Part shown: one piece after another, positions 9,996 through 18,949 of the stretch
Layout of the letters: the number at the start of each line of letters is the position of its first letter
How positions within the stretch are numbered: position 1 is the stretch's first letter
DNA from: Ideonella paludis
GTDB taxonomy: Bacteria; Pseudomonadota; Gammaproteobacteria; Burkholderiales; Burkholderiaceae_C
Reading direction: 5' to 3'
Length of the DNA: 64,000 bases
Assembly: GCF_018069865.1 (NCBI RefSeq)
Contig: NZ_JAGQDG010000004.1
Location: forward strand, 62,001 to 126,000
Notes under the pieces: model-generated
The model's input: the letters and a program-made list of their open reading frames with translations, nothing else
The model's database searches: none
Told to the model about the DNA's origin: nothing
Made by a program: the position numbers and the translations under genes

Positions 9996-10649
9996 ATGAA
10001 CATCGAACAAGCCCGCTTCAACATGATTGAGCAGCAAATCCGCCCCTGGGATGTGCTGGATGGCGCCGTGCTGAGCCTGCTGGCCGCCGTGCGCCGCGAG
10101 GACTTCGTGCCCACCGCCATGAAGGCCCTGGCCTTTGTGGACACCGAAGTGCCGCTGGGCGAGGGCCAAGTGATGCTGGCGCCCCGCGTCGAAGCCCGCA
10201 TGCTGCAAGAGCTGAAGGTGCAGCGCCATGAAACCGTGCTGGAAGTCGGCACGGGCTCCGGCTTTGTGGCCGCCCTCTTGGGCCACCGCGCCCAGCGCGT
10301 CATCAGCCTGGAGTGCCGCCCAACGCTGGCCGCCCAAGCCCGCGCCAACCTGCAGCGCGCTGGCCTGTCTAACGTCGAAGTGCGCGAGCAATGCGGCAGC
10401 ACCGGATTGGCCGAGGAAGGCCCGTTTGACGCCGTCATGCTGTCGGGCTCGGTGCCTTCGGTGCCCAAGGCGCTGCTGGACCAGCTCAAGGTGGGTGGCC
10501 GCCTGATCGCCATTGAGGGCCATGAACCTGTGATGTGCGCGGTGCTCTATACCCGCCAATCCGAGCAAGCCGTCTCCCGCGAGGAGTTGTTTGACACCGT
10601 GGCCCAGCGCCTCGACGGCTTCCCAGAGCCGACCCGCTTTACCTTCTGA
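9996..10649 (+). CDS. PCM-like (protein-L-isoaspartate O-methyltransferase family) methyltransferase
   Basis: A 217-residue class I SAM methyltransferase with motif I VLEVGTGSG at 81-89. Overall it aligns with protein-L-isoaspartate methyltransferases, which repair damaged aspartyl residues. At the position where true PIMTs carry a Ser-Gln-Pro substrate loop after a Gly-x-Gly-Gln segment, this protein reads GEGQVMLAP (55-63), so the conserved Ser and Gln are absent and repair activity is doubtful. I chose the ATG at 9996, which matches the family's usual N-terminus. It overlaps the rhodanese gene by one base (TGATG) and lies upstream of tolC. Confidence 0.85.
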   Translation: MNIEQARFNMIEQQIRPWDVLDGAVLSLLAAVRREDFVPTAMKALAFVDTEVPLGEGQVMLAPRVEARMLQELKVQRHETVLEVGTGSGFVAALLGHRAQRVISLECRPTLAAQARANLQRAGLSNVEVREQCGSTGLAEEGPFDAVMLSGSVPSVPKALLDQLKVGGRLIAIEGHEPVMCAVLYTRQSEQAVSREELFDTVAQRLDGFPEPTRFTF

Positions 10650-10984
10650 TGAATGCCCTGCACGTCCAAGAACTGATTCCTTTTCTGGAAGCGCAAGCAG
10701 CCCGAACACCGGTGCTGTTGGACGTGCGTGAAGCCTGGGAAGTGGCCCTCGCCCCCTTGGCGGTGCCGGGGGTGAGCACGCTGCACGTTCCCATGGGCGA
10801 GATCCCCGCGCGTTTGGCTCAGGTGCCTGCCACGCAGCCCATCATCGCTTTCTGTCATCACGGCATGCGCAGCGCGCAGGTCGTCGCATTCCTGTCGCAG
10901 CACGGCTACCCTGAGGTGTACAACCTCGCCGGTGGCACGCACGCTTGGTCTACCCTGGTGGACCCGAGCGTGCCGTGCTATTGA
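10649..10984 (+). CDS. Single-domain rhodanese-like protein
   Basis: A 111-residue rhodanese fold. The active-site loop CHHGMRS at 69-75 has the nucleophilic Cys69 that would carry a persulfide, so it may be a sulfurtransferase of GlpE/PspE size. No signal peptide is visible, so it is probably cytoplasmic. Its start overlaps the stop of the PCM-like gene in a TGATG arrangement, implying translational coupling. The physiological sulfur acceptor is unknown. Confidence 0.9.
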   Translation: MNALHVQELIPFLEAQAARTPVLLDVREAWEVALAPLAVPGVSTLHVPMGEIPARLAQVPATQPIIAFCHHGMRSAQVVAFLSQHGYPEVYNLAGGTHAWSTLVDPSVPCY

Positions 10985-11053
10985 TTTCATGCACAAAAGC
11001 CACAAGCTTTATTGCCCAGAGACGACGCCATCATGCACACCGAGGACCTCTCC

Positions 11054-12472
11054 ATGACGCCATCGCGCCACTTCCCCCACCCTGCCCCCCGTCGCGCCTT
11101 GAGCGTGGCCATTGCCATGGGCCTGCTCGGCCTGAGTGCCGGAGCTTCGGCTCAAAGCCTCTCAGAGCTCTATGAGGCTGCCCGCAATTACGACGCCACT
11201 TACCTGGGTGCTCGGGCGCAAGCGGAGTCTGCCGTTTATCGGGCTGAGCAAGCCAAGGCCCTGAACCGGCCCGCGGCCAGCCTGACAGCCACCGCCAATG
11301 TGGTGAAGGCGGATGCACAGTCCACCACAACCACCACCAACCCACAGGGCACCACGGTCTCGTCCACAGACACCGATGTCGGCACGCGCGAAACCAAAGT
11401 GGCGCTACAGGCTCAACAGTCGCTGTACAACCCTGCCAACGCGGCCACGATTGCCCAGGCCGAACGAGCCCTGGCTGTCTCCCAGGCCCAGTTGAAGGCG
11501 GCTGAGCAAGACCTGATCGTGCGACTGTCACAAGCCTACTTTGATGTCTTGGCCGCCAAAGATGTGCTGAGCACGGTGCAGGCCAGCAAGAAGGCCATCT
11601 CAGAGCAGTTGGCCTCGGCCAAGCGCAATTTTGAGGTGGGCACCGCCACCATCACCGACACCCGTGAAGCCCAAGCCAAATTCGACTTGGCCACTGCCCA
11701 AGAGCTGGCGGCGGACAACGACCTGCGGGTCAAGCTGCTGGCCTTGGAGCAACAGGTCGGCAAGACCGGCGTGAACCCCCGCCCGCTGGCCGCACCAGTG
11801 GTGCTGCCCCCGCTGCAACCGAGCTTGGTGGATGAATGGCTGAGCCGCGCTGAAGACAACAGCACCGCCGTCGCCCAAAGCCGCCTGAGCCTGGATGTGG
11901 CCAAGCTGGAGACCGAGAAGGCCCGTGCTGGCCACTTGCCCACCTTGAGCCTGGGTGCCAGCTACAGCCGCACCTACCCGGGCGGCTCAACCGACTCCAC
12001 CACCAACGGCACGGTGTTCAGCAACAGCCGTGCTGGCAACAGCGGCTCAGCGGCCATCGGCCTGACCCTCAATGTGCCGCTCTTCTCGGGCCACTCCGTG
12101 CAGAACCGCATCAAGGAGACCTTGTCGCTGGAGGACAAAGCTCGCAATGACCTGGAAGGCGCCCGCCGCGCGATAGCCCAAGGCACGCGCAGCGCGTTTT
12201 ACGGTGTGCAGTCCGGCCAAGCCCAGGTCAAGGCCTTGGAGGCTGCCGAGAGCTCCAGCAAGCTGGCCCTGGAGGCCACGCAACTCGGCTACAAGGTGGG
12301 CGTGCGAGTGAACTTGGACGTCCTCAACGCTCAAACCCAGCTCTATCAAACCCAGCGCGACCTGGCGCGTGCCCGCTATGACGTGGTGATGGGCAGCTTG
12401 AAGCTGCGCCAAGTGACCGGCACGCTGACGGCGGGTGACGTCGAGGCGATCAACGCCCTGCTGGCGCGCTGA
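11054..12472 (+). CDS. TolC family outer-membrane efflux channel
   Basis: A 472-residue outer-membrane channel of the TolC/type I secretion family. It has a signal peptide ending near ASAQ, then two repeats of the long coiled-coil hairpins and beta strands typical of the family. I chose ATG 11054 because GAGG lies 8 bases upstream and because it gives a normal signal peptide; ATGs at 11012 and 11033 would add a non-signal extension. It probably pairs with the RND pump and other tripartite systems. Its 3' end overlaps the convergent waaA gene by 23 bases. Confidence 0.92.
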   Translation: MTPSRHFPHPAPRRALSVAIAMGLLGLSAGASAQSLSELYEAARNYDATYLGARAQAESAVYRAEQAKALNRPAASLTATANVVKADAQSTTTTTNPQGTTVSSTDTDVGTRETKVALQAQQSLYNPANAATIAQAERALAVSQAQLKAAEQDLIVRLSQAYFDVLAAKDVLSTVQASKKAISEQLASAKRNFEVGTATITDTREAQAKFDLATAQELAADNDLRVKLLALEQQVGKTGVNPRPLAAPVVLPPLQPSLVDEWLSRAEDNSTAVAQSRLSLDVAKLETEKARAGHLPTLSLGASYSRTYPGGSTDSTTNGTVFSNSRAGNSGSAAIGLTLNVPLFSGHSVQNRIKETLSLEDKARNDLEGARRAIAQGTRSAFYGVQSGQAQVKALEAAESSSKLALEATQLGYKVGVRVNLDVLNAQTQLYQTQRDLARARYDVVMGSLKLRQVTGTLTAGDVEAINALLAR

Positions 12473-13781
12473 TCAAGGGCCCCAACTGCTGCGCCATGCG
12501 CGCAGCAGCGCCCGTGTGCTGGGCCGTGAACGCCAAAGCAGCCGCCTGTGCCTGCTGCCTTAAAGCGGGGTCGGCCAGCACGCGGCCCACTTGCTGCATG
12601 GCGCTGGGCGCATCGGCCACCTGCCAGGCCGCACCGGCAGCCAGTGCCAGCGTGGTGGCCTCGGCAAAGTTGAAGGTGGAGGGCCCCAGCACCATGGGGC
12701 ACCCACAAGCCAGAGACTCAATCAGGTTGTGGCCACCCAAGGGCGCAAAGCTGCCACCCAAGAGAGACACCTGCGCCATGCCGTAGTAACGGGCCATCTC
12801 GCCCAAGGAGTCTCCCACCACCACCTGAGCCTGCAAGGCTTGCTCGGGCAAAGCCCCGCCCTGCCAGTCTGAGCGCCGCCACAGGCTGCGACCTTGGGCC
12901 TGCACCAGCGCCGCCACCTCGTCAAAGCGCTGCGGGTGCCGCGGCACCAGCGCCAGCATCATGCCTGCAGCATGGTGCTCGGGCAGGCTGGCCAGCCAGG
13001 CTTGCCACGCGGCCAGCAGCAGGGCTTCCTCGCCATCGCGCGTGTTGGCGGCCACGACGACCCGACGGCCGGCTGTGGCCCACTGGGCTTGCCATTGCCC
13101 GCCCAAAGCCAGCTCAGCCGGATCCGGCTGCAGCTCATATTTCAGGTTACCCGCCACGACGACGCGGTCGACACCTGCTGCGCGCAGGCGCTGGGCATCG
13201 TCTTCGCTTTGAGCCAGCGCGAGGTGGAGAGCCCGCGCAGCAGGCCGCAGCAGCAACGCCAAGCGCTGGCCTTTGCGGGCACTGCGCTCGGACAAGCGTG
13301 CATTGGCCAAGACCATGGGCGCCTGCGCCTGGGCCGCGGCATGCAACAGCGAGGGCCAGATTTCGGTTTCCATCAGCACACCGACTTGCGGCCGCCAATG
13401 CGCCATGAAGCGGCGCGTGGCCCCCGGCGTGTCCCAAGGCAGCCACGTCTGGGCATCGCCCGGCTGGAGCAAGGCCAGGCCGGCTTCGCGACCGGTGGCC
13501 GTGCCATGGGTCAGCAGCAGCGGCACGCCAGGGTGCTGCTGGCGCAGCGCAGCGATCAGGGCCGCAGCCGCCTTGGTCTCGCCCAAGGAGACGGCATGCA
13601 CCCATATCGGCCGCTGCGGCTGCGCCGGGCCATAGACCCAGCCCAGGCGTTGAAGCAGGGCTTGTCGGTAGCCGGGCTCGGCACGCCCCCGCCACCAAAG
13701 CTTGAGCAGATAGACCGGTGTGAGCAGCCCCAGCACCGCCGCCCACGTCCCGCGGGCGAGCACCTCACGCCAGCTCGTCAT
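12450..13781 (-). CDS. waaA: 3-deoxy-D-manno-octulosonic acid (Kdo) transferase
   Basis: Transfers Kdo from CMP-Kdo to lipid IVA in lipopolysaccharide core synthesis at the cytoplasmic face of the inner membrane. The 443-residue protein has an N-terminal membrane anchor (about 11-30), the motif WVHAVSLGE, GTATGREAG and METEIWPSLL in the acceptor-binding half, and a GT-B C-terminal half with a GGSFAPLGGHN loop. Length is slightly above E. coli WaaA (425). It is convergent with tolC and lies downstream of the phosphomutase gene on the same strand, 24 bases apart. Confidence 0.95.
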   Translation of the reverse strand: MTSWREVLARGTWAAVLGLLTPVYLLKLWWRGRAEPGYRQALLQRLGWVYGPAQPQRPIWVHAVSLGETKAAAALIAALRQQHPGVPLLLTHGTATGREAGLALLQPGDAQTWLPWDTPGATRRFMAHWRPQVGVLMETEIWPSLLHAAAQAQAPMVLANARLSERSARKGQRLALLLRPAARALHLALAQSEDDAQRLRAAGVDRVVVAGNLKYELQPDPAELALGGQWQAQWATAGRRVVVAANTRDGEEALLLAAWQAWLASLPEHHAAGMMLALVPRHPQRFDEVAALVQAQGRSLWRRSDWQGGALPEQALQAQVVVGDSLGEMARYYGMAQVSLLGGSFAPLGGHNLIESLACGCPMVLGPSTFNFAEATTLALAAGAAWQVADAPSAMQQVGRVLADPALRQQAQAAALAFTAQHTGAAARMAQQLGPLISAPAGR

Positions 13782-13805
13782 GCTGGGCTACTCAGGCGCG
13801 GGGGC

Positions 13806-15194
13806 TCAGTGTGCCGCTGCAGCGAACTGCGCATCCGGCTTGACCTGACGCAGCGCCGACATCATGTCGTGCTCAATGCGCTCCAGGGCCTCTTGGGTTT
13901 GGCCTTCAAAGCGAATGACCAGCACCGGCGTGGTGTTCGAGGCGCGCACCAGGCCAAAGCCGTCGGCCCAATCCGCGCGCAAGCCGTCCGTCGTGCAAAT
14001 TTCAGCCCCAGGGAATTGCGCCACTTCCAGCAGCTTGGCAATGACTTGGTGCGGCTCGCCCTCGGCGCAGGGCACGTTCAGCTCCGGTGTGCTGAAGCTG
14101 GTAGGCAAGGCATTGAGCACCGCACTCGGGTCGGCCGAGCGGGAGAGGATCTCCAACAAGCGCGCAGCCGTATACATGGCATCGTCAAAGCCATACCAGC
14201 GCTCAGAGAAGAAGATGTGGCCGCTCATCTCGCCAGCAATCGGGGCGCCGGTCTCTTTGAGCTTGGCCTTGACCAGCGAGTGGCCAGTCTTCCACATCAG
14301 GGGCACGCCGCCGGCGGCACGGATGTCCGGCGCCAAGCGCTGGCTGCACTTCACGTCATAAATGATGGTGCCGCCCTTGACCCGAGTCAGGATGTCGCGG
14401 GCAAACAGCATCAGTTGGCGGTCTGGGTAGATGATCTGGCCGTCTTTGGTGACCACGCCCAGGCGGTCGCCATCACCGTCAAAGGCCAGGCCCAGCTCGG
14501 CGCCAGTGGCATGCACCACCTTGATGAGGTCGGCCAGGTTCTCGGGCTTGGACGGGTCGGGGTGGTGGTTGGGAAAGTCGCCGTCCACCGTGGAGTAAAG
14601 GTCGATGACCTCGCAGCCCAAGGCCTTGAGGATGGCCGGGCCGGTGGCGCCGGGAATGCCATTGCCCGAATCGACCACGATCTTCATGGGCCGCTTGAGC
14701 TTGCAGTCTTTGACGATGCGGTGGGTGTACTCAGGCACGATGTCCATGGCAGCGATGCGGCCCTGCCCTTGGGCATAGTCCTCCGCTTCAATGCGACGGC
14801 GCAGGCCCTGGATCTCTTCGCCATAAATCGCGCGGCCCGCCAGCACCATCTTGAAGCCGTTGTAATCCTTGGGGTTGTGGCTGCCTGTCACCTGGATGCC
14901 ACTCTGGCAGCGGTGCTTTTTGCGGGTGGCCGCCACGTAATAGACCATGGGGGTGGTGACTGCACCCAAGTCCACCACATCCAGGCCGCAATCCGCCAAG
15001 CCGCGCATCAGCGCCGCAGCCAAGCCGGGGCCCGACAAGCGCCCATCACGGCCCACCACCACCGCCTTTTCGCCTGCCGCGCGGGCCTCGGTGCCAAAGG
15101 CACGGCCCAGGTGATAAGCCAAGTCCTCGTCGAGCGTCTTGCCGACGATGCCGCGAATGTCATAGGCCTTGAAGATGGAGGAGCTGACTTGCAT
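13806..15194 (-). CDS. Phosphomannomutase/phosphoglucomutase (AlgC type)
   Basis: Interconverts hexose 6- and 1-phosphates, supplying GDP-mannose and UDP-glucose precursors for LPS and exopolysaccharide. The phosphoserine loop TGSHNP has the catalytic Ser105, the Mg-binding loop DGDGDR is at 239-244, and the sugar-binding loop GEMSGH is at 321-326. The 462 residues match Pseudomonas AlgC closely in length. I chose the ATG at 15194; the open frame extends to 15335 but the first 47 residues are not family-like. A TACAAT box on the minus strand (15241-15246) could be its -10 element, without a clear -35. Confidence 0.95.
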   Translation of the reverse strand: MQVSSSIFKAYDIRGIVGKTLDEDLAYHLGRAFGTEARAAGEKAVVVGRDGRLSGPGLAAALMRGLADCGLDVVDLGAVTTPMVYYVAATRKKHRCQSGIQVTGSHNPKDYNGFKMVLAGRAIYGEEIQGLRRRIEAEDYAQGQGRIAAMDIVPEYTHRIVKDCKLKRPMKIVVDSGNGIPGATGPAILKALGCEVIDLYSTVDGDFPNHHPDPSKPENLADLIKVVHATGAELGLAFDGDGDRLGVVTKDGQIIYPDRQLMLFARDILTRVKGGTIIYDVKCSQRLAPDIRAAGGVPLMWKTGHSLVKAKLKETGAPIAGEMSGHIFFSERWYGFDDAMYTAARLLEILSRSADPSAVLNALPTSFSTPELNVPCAEGEPHQVIAKLLEVAQFPGAEICTTDGLRADWADGFGLVRASNTTPVLVIRFEGQTQEALERIEHDMMSALRQVKPDAQFAAAAH

Positions 15195-15406
15195 GGTCTG
15201 TAGAAGGGCCGTGCGGCCACAGTGCGAGGAGGATGCCGGCATTGTAGAGAGGTACCTTGCCGTAACCTTGACCTGTGCATCCCCACGGTTGGGGTCTTGC
15301 CATTCGTCGCTTGCGCTGTCGATTGGTCGCAGCACAGCCGTTTGGCCCGTGGCCTCTTCCTACACTGTGTCCATTCACCAGCCCCACCAACCGGACGGCT
15401 CACACC

Positions 15407-16513
15407 ATGACCCTCTCTGCCGATGTCCTCAAGCGCTCGTGGCGCGCCACTTACAACCTCAGCTTAGAGCCTGCGGGGCCTGCTTGGCTGCCCTGGCTCT
15501 GGTCCACCTTGCTGGCAGTGCCCTGGGCCTTGGCCTTCACGGTGGCCGGCTTTGCGCTCTATGCCAAGCCTGAACACTGGGGCAGCCCGGCGTTTTGGTG
15601 GTTCGCCTTCAGCCGCAACTTTGTGATCGCTTTGTCCGTGACGACAGTGATCCACGGCCTATTTGCGCTCGGCATCGCTTACTTTGGCCGCCCCGCCATC
15701 CGCAAATGGACCTTGGGGCGTCAGCGGCTGTTCTTCATCACCATCCCCATCTTGGGCGTGATGATCGGCTGGGTCATCGGCTTTTGGCTGATCCAGGGCC
15801 AGCTGCTCAAGCTCAGTCCCAATGCCTGGGCGGGCTTTGGCCTGCTGACAGTGCTGGGCATGTTGGCCTCGAACGCCTATTACAGCAGCCAGGCCCGCGC
15901 CGAGATCGCAGAGCGCCGCGCCGCCGAAGCGCAGTTGCGGCTCTTGCAAGGCCAGATCGAGCCCCACTTCTTGTTCAACACCCTGGCCCATGTGCAAACC
16001 TTGATCGAGGTGGAGCCCGCGCGCGCCCAACACATGCTGGAGGCTTTTGTGGCCTATTTGCGCAGCAGCTTTGGCAGCCTGCGCTCGCCCCAGCAAACCC
16101 TGGGGCAGGAAGTCGCCTTGATCCAAGCCTATCTGCAGGTCTTGGCCCTGCGCATGGAAGACCGGCTGCAATGGCAGATCGATGTGCCACCCGATCTGGC
16201 GACATGGCCCCTGCCGCCCCTGCTGCTGCAACCCCTGGTGGAGAACGCCATCACCCATGGCCTGGAGCCCAAGATCGACGGCGGGCGCATCACCTTGCAA
16301 GCGCGTCGTGACAGTACCCAGCTCATCCTGACCGTCACCGACACTGGCTTGGGCCTGAGCCACGCCAAGCCCAGCACCCAAGGCCAAGGCTCGGCACTGG
16401 CCAATATCCGCGCCCGGCTGAGGGAGCAATGGGGCGCCAAGGCTAAACTGAGCCTGTCAGACGCCACGGGTGGTGGTACCGTCGCCCGCCTTGTGCTGCC
16501 ACTGGAGGCCTGA
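15407..16513 (+). CDS. LytS/AlgZ-type sensor histidine kinase
   Basis: A 368-residue membrane kinase with about four N-terminal transmembrane segments (roughly 29-52, 70-93, 108-130, 141-158) and no large periplasmic domain. A His_kinase domain of the LytS type follows, with phosphoacceptor His187 in IEPHFLFN, and an ATPase domain with N280 in LQPLVENAITHG. The annotated start is the ATG at 15407; the frame is open further upstream but without a family-like sequence. Its stop overlaps the start of the LytTR regulator by one base (TGATG). This is the AlgZ (FimS)/AlgR arrangement. Confidence 0.92.
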   Translation: MTLSADVLKRSWRATYNLSLEPAGPAWLPWLWSTLLAVPWALAFTVAGFALYAKPEHWGSPAFWWFAFSRNFVIALSVTTVIHGLFALGIAYFGRPAIRKWTLGRQRLFFITIPILGVMIGWVIGFWLIQGQLLKLSPNAWAGFGLLTVLGMLASNAYYSSQARAEIAERRAAEAQLRLLQGQIEPHFLFNTLAHVQTLIEVEPARAQHMLEAFVAYLRSSFGSLRSPQQTLGQEVALIQAYLQVLALRMEDRLQWQIDVPPDLATWPLPPLLLQPLVENAITHGLEPKIDGGRITLQARRDSTQLILTVTDTGLGLSHAKPSTQGQGSALANIRARLREQWGAKAKLSLSDATGGGTVARLVLPLEA

Positions 16514-17274
16514 TGACTTTTCCGACTGCCCTGATCGCCGACGACGAGCCTGCGCTGGCGCGTCACCTTCAAGCCCAACTGACCAAGCTGTGGCCCGAGC
16601 TGCAGATCGTTTGCGTCGCCCGCCATGGCCTGGAGGCCGCGGAGCAAATCGCAGCCCTGCAGCCTGACCTGGCCTTCCTCGATATCCGCATGCCCGGCTT
16701 GACGGGCCTGGAGGTGGCTCAAGGCATTGAAGGCCTGACGCGCGTGGTCTTTGTGACCGCCTACGACGAGTTCGCCGTGCAGGCATTTGAGGCCGCGGCG
16801 CTGGACTACCTGCTCAAACCGGTCACCACAGAGCGGCTCACCCGCACCATCGATCGCCTCAGAGCCGCCTTGGCCACGCCCTCAGAGCCGCAGGCCGACT
16901 TGGCCCAAGCGCTGCACCAGTTACAGCGGCCCGCCACGCCTGCAGCCCCCAAACTGCGATGGGTGCGCGCCAGCCAGGGCGAGCTGACGCACCAAATCCC
17001 CGTCGAAGAGGTGCTGTTCTTTCAGGCAGACGACAAATACACCTGCGTGCAGACCGCGCACAAGGAATACCTGATCCGCACCCCCATTGCCGAGCTGGTG
17101 GCTCAACTCGACGGCGAACTGTTCTGGCAGGTCCATCGCAGCACGGTGATCAACCTCGCCCACCTAGAGGGCACCCGCCGCGACGAAGCCAGCCGCCTGT
17201 GGCTGCGCCTGCGCGGCCATGCCAGCGAGTTGCCCGTCAGCCGGGCTTATGTTCATTTGTTCAAGGCCATGTGA
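16513..17274 (+). CDS. LytTR-family response regulator (AlgR-like)
   Basis: A 253-residue response regulator. The receiver domain (1-120) has the acidic pocket D10-D11, phosphorylated D57 in FLDIRMPG, and the conserved Thr/Lys (VFVTAYD, LLKPV). The C-terminal LytTR DNA-binding domain spans about 147-250. It is translationally coupled to the kinase upstream. By analogy with AlgR, it may regulate type IV pilus or exopolysaccharide genes, but this is inference. In Pseudomonas algZR is followed by hemC; here it is followed by an unrelated DNA repair operon. Confidence 0.92.
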   Translation: MTFPTALIADDEPALARHLQAQLTKLWPELQIVCVARHGLEAAEQIAALQPDLAFLDIRMPGLTGLEVAQGIEGLTRVVFVTAYDEFAVQAFEAAALDYLLKPVTTERLTRTIDRLRAALATPSEPQADLAQALHQLQRPATPAAPKLRWVRASQGELTHQIPVEEVLFFQADDKYTCVQTAHKEYLIRTPIAELVAQLDGELFWQVHRSTVINLAHLEGTRRDEASRLWLRLRGHASELPVSRAYVHLFKAM

Positions 17275-17350
17275 GCACCCCCAAGGGCCGGGCCTTGCCC
17301 GTCCCGCCCCCCGAGGGGGGCGCAAGAAAACTTGGGGCGGCCCGGCGTTT
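17275..17350. repeat. GC-rich extragenic palindromic repeat
   Basis: The stretch after the response regulator stop contains a perfect palindrome, GCCCCCC-GA-GGGGGGC at 17306-17321, flanked by CCCCAAG on the left and CTTGGGG at 17331-17337 on the right. No T-tract follows, so it is not a standard terminator. The architecture resembles dispersed palindromic repeats of Burkholderiales chromosomes. Copy number in the genome cannot be judged here. Confidence 0.5.
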
Positions 17351-17419
17351 CTTGTGAGTCTGCTGGCGCTTCAGCGCATGTCCGAAAACGGCCAATTCCG
17401 CTGAAGGCTGCGGCCTATC

Positions 17420-18949
17420 ATGGCACCCATGCCGTCCACTTCAGCCTCTGCACCGCCAGCGCCATTTCTCAGCGACGACCACGCCTATGAGGCGCTGAAG
17501 TCGCATGACCTGCGCTTTGATGGCAAGTTGTTTGTCGGTGTCACCAGCACAGGCATCTACTGCCGCCCCATCTGCCGGGTCAAGCTGCCCCAACAGCGCA
17601 ATTGCCGCTTCTTTGGCAATGCGGCCCTGGCCGAGCAGGCGGGCTTTCGCCCCTGTTTGCGCTGCCGGCCTGAGCTGGCCCCCGGCCTGGCGCTCAGCGA
17701 CAGCGTGCGCTCCCTCGCCCACGCGGGGGCGCACTGGATGGCCCAGCAGATTGCCCATGGCCAGCCCACCAGCGTGCCGGCGTTGGCGGCTCATTTAGGG
17801 GTGAGCGAGCGGCATGTGCGGCGCATCTTTGACGAGGTGCATGGTGTGAGCCCCCTGGCCTGGGCCACCACCCAGCGCTTGCTGTGGGCCAAACGCCTGT
17901 TGACCGACACCCGCCTGAGCATGGCGGAGGTGGCACGGTCCAGCGGCTTTGGCAGCGTGAGGCGCTTCAATGCGGCCCTAGCAGAACACTACCACCTGAC
18001 GCCCAGTGCGATACGGAGGCGCGAGCGCCCTGCCCCGGATGCGGGAGGCGCCAGCCTCTCCGGCGCGGCGCTGCTGCGCCTGCCCTGGCGAGCGCCCTAT
18101 GACGCGGACGCCATGCAATCCTTCTTGGCCGCCCGGCCCTTGGCCGGTGTGGAGGCCTGGGCCGAGGGGCGCTGGTGGCGCACCTTGCGCCTGCAGGCGG
18201 CGGGCAAAACCCATGTTGGTTGGTTGGCCCTGAGTTTTGATGTCGCGCGGGGTGAATGCAGCGCCGAGGTCTCGGCCTCCTTGGCACCAGCGCTGGGTCA
18301 GGTGGCACAAATGCTGCGGCACTTGCTGGACTTGGACACTGACACGCATGCCATAGACGCTGCGCTGAACCAAGCGCCCCTGCGGCCCCTGCCCGGGCTG
18401 CGCATCCCCGGCTGTGTGGACGGCTTTGAGACGACCGTGCGCATCATCTTGGGCCAACAGATCACCGTGGCCGCAGCCTGCACCTTGACGGCGCGGCTGG
18501 TGGCGCGCTGGGGCGACACGGTGGAGACGCCGCTCGCAGGCCTCAACAAGCTCTTTCCCAGCCCCGCCGCGCTGCTGGCGGCCTCGTCAGAGGAGATGGG
18601 CGCACTGGGAGTGATCCGCACCCGCACCACCGCCATCAAGGCCTTGGCAGAGGCCGTGTTGAGCCAGCAGTTGGTCTTGGCGCCCGGCCAGCCTTTGGCC
18701 CCCACCCTGACGGCCCTCAAAACTTTGCCGGGCATTGGTGAGTGGACAGCGCAGTTGGTGGCGCTGAGGGTGCTGGCCTGGCCCGATGCTTTTCCGGCCA
18801 GTGATGCGGGCGTCCTGAAAGCCCTGGGCAGCATCAAGCCCCCCGAGGCCCTGGCGCAAGCCAAGGCCTGGCAGCCTTGGCGCGGCTATGCCACGCTGCG
18901 CCTCTGGCATGGCCTGACGATGCCCCCTTTAGAAAGTGAATCGCCATGA
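17420..18949 (+). CDS. Ada-AraC-AlkA fusion: methylphosphotriester sensor plus 3-methyladenine DNA glycosylase II
   Basis: A 509-residue three-part protein. The N-terminal Ada zinc domain has the four Cys ligands C48, C52, C79 and C82, where the first Cys accepts a methyl group from DNA phosphotriesters. An AraC-type helix-turn-helix pair follows at about 95-200. The C-terminal half is an AlkA glycosylase with the helix-hairpin-helix LPGIGEWTAQLV and catalytic Asp462 in FPASDAGVLKALG. The protein would both sense alkylated DNA, activating transcription, and excise alkylated bases. The start may be ATG 17420 or 17429. It overlaps the ogt gene by 4 bases. Confidence 0.93.
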   Translation: MAPMPSTSASAPPAPFLSDDHAYEALKSHDLRFDGKLFVGVTSTGIYCRPICRVKLPQQRNCRFFGNAALAEQAGFRPCLRCRPELAPGLALSDSVRSLAHAGAHWMAQQIAHGQPTSVPALAAHLGVSERHVRRIFDEVHGVSPLAWATTQRLLWAKRLLTDTRLSMAEVARSSGFGSVRRFNAALAEHYHLTPSAIRRRERPAPDAGGASLSGAALLRLPWRAPYDADAMQSFLAARPLAGVEAWAEGRWWRTLRLQAAGKTHVGWLALSFDVARGECSAEVSASLAPALGQVAQMLRHLLDLDTDTHAIDAALNQAPLRPLPGLRIPGCVDGFETTVRIILGQQITVAAACTLTARLVARWGDTVETPLAGLNKLFPSPAALLAASSEEMGALGVIRTRTTAIKALAEAVLSQQLVLAPGQPLAPTLTALKTLPGIGEWTAQLVALRVLAWPDAFPASDAGVLKALGSIKPPEALAQAKAWQPWRGYATLRLWHGLTMPPLESESP

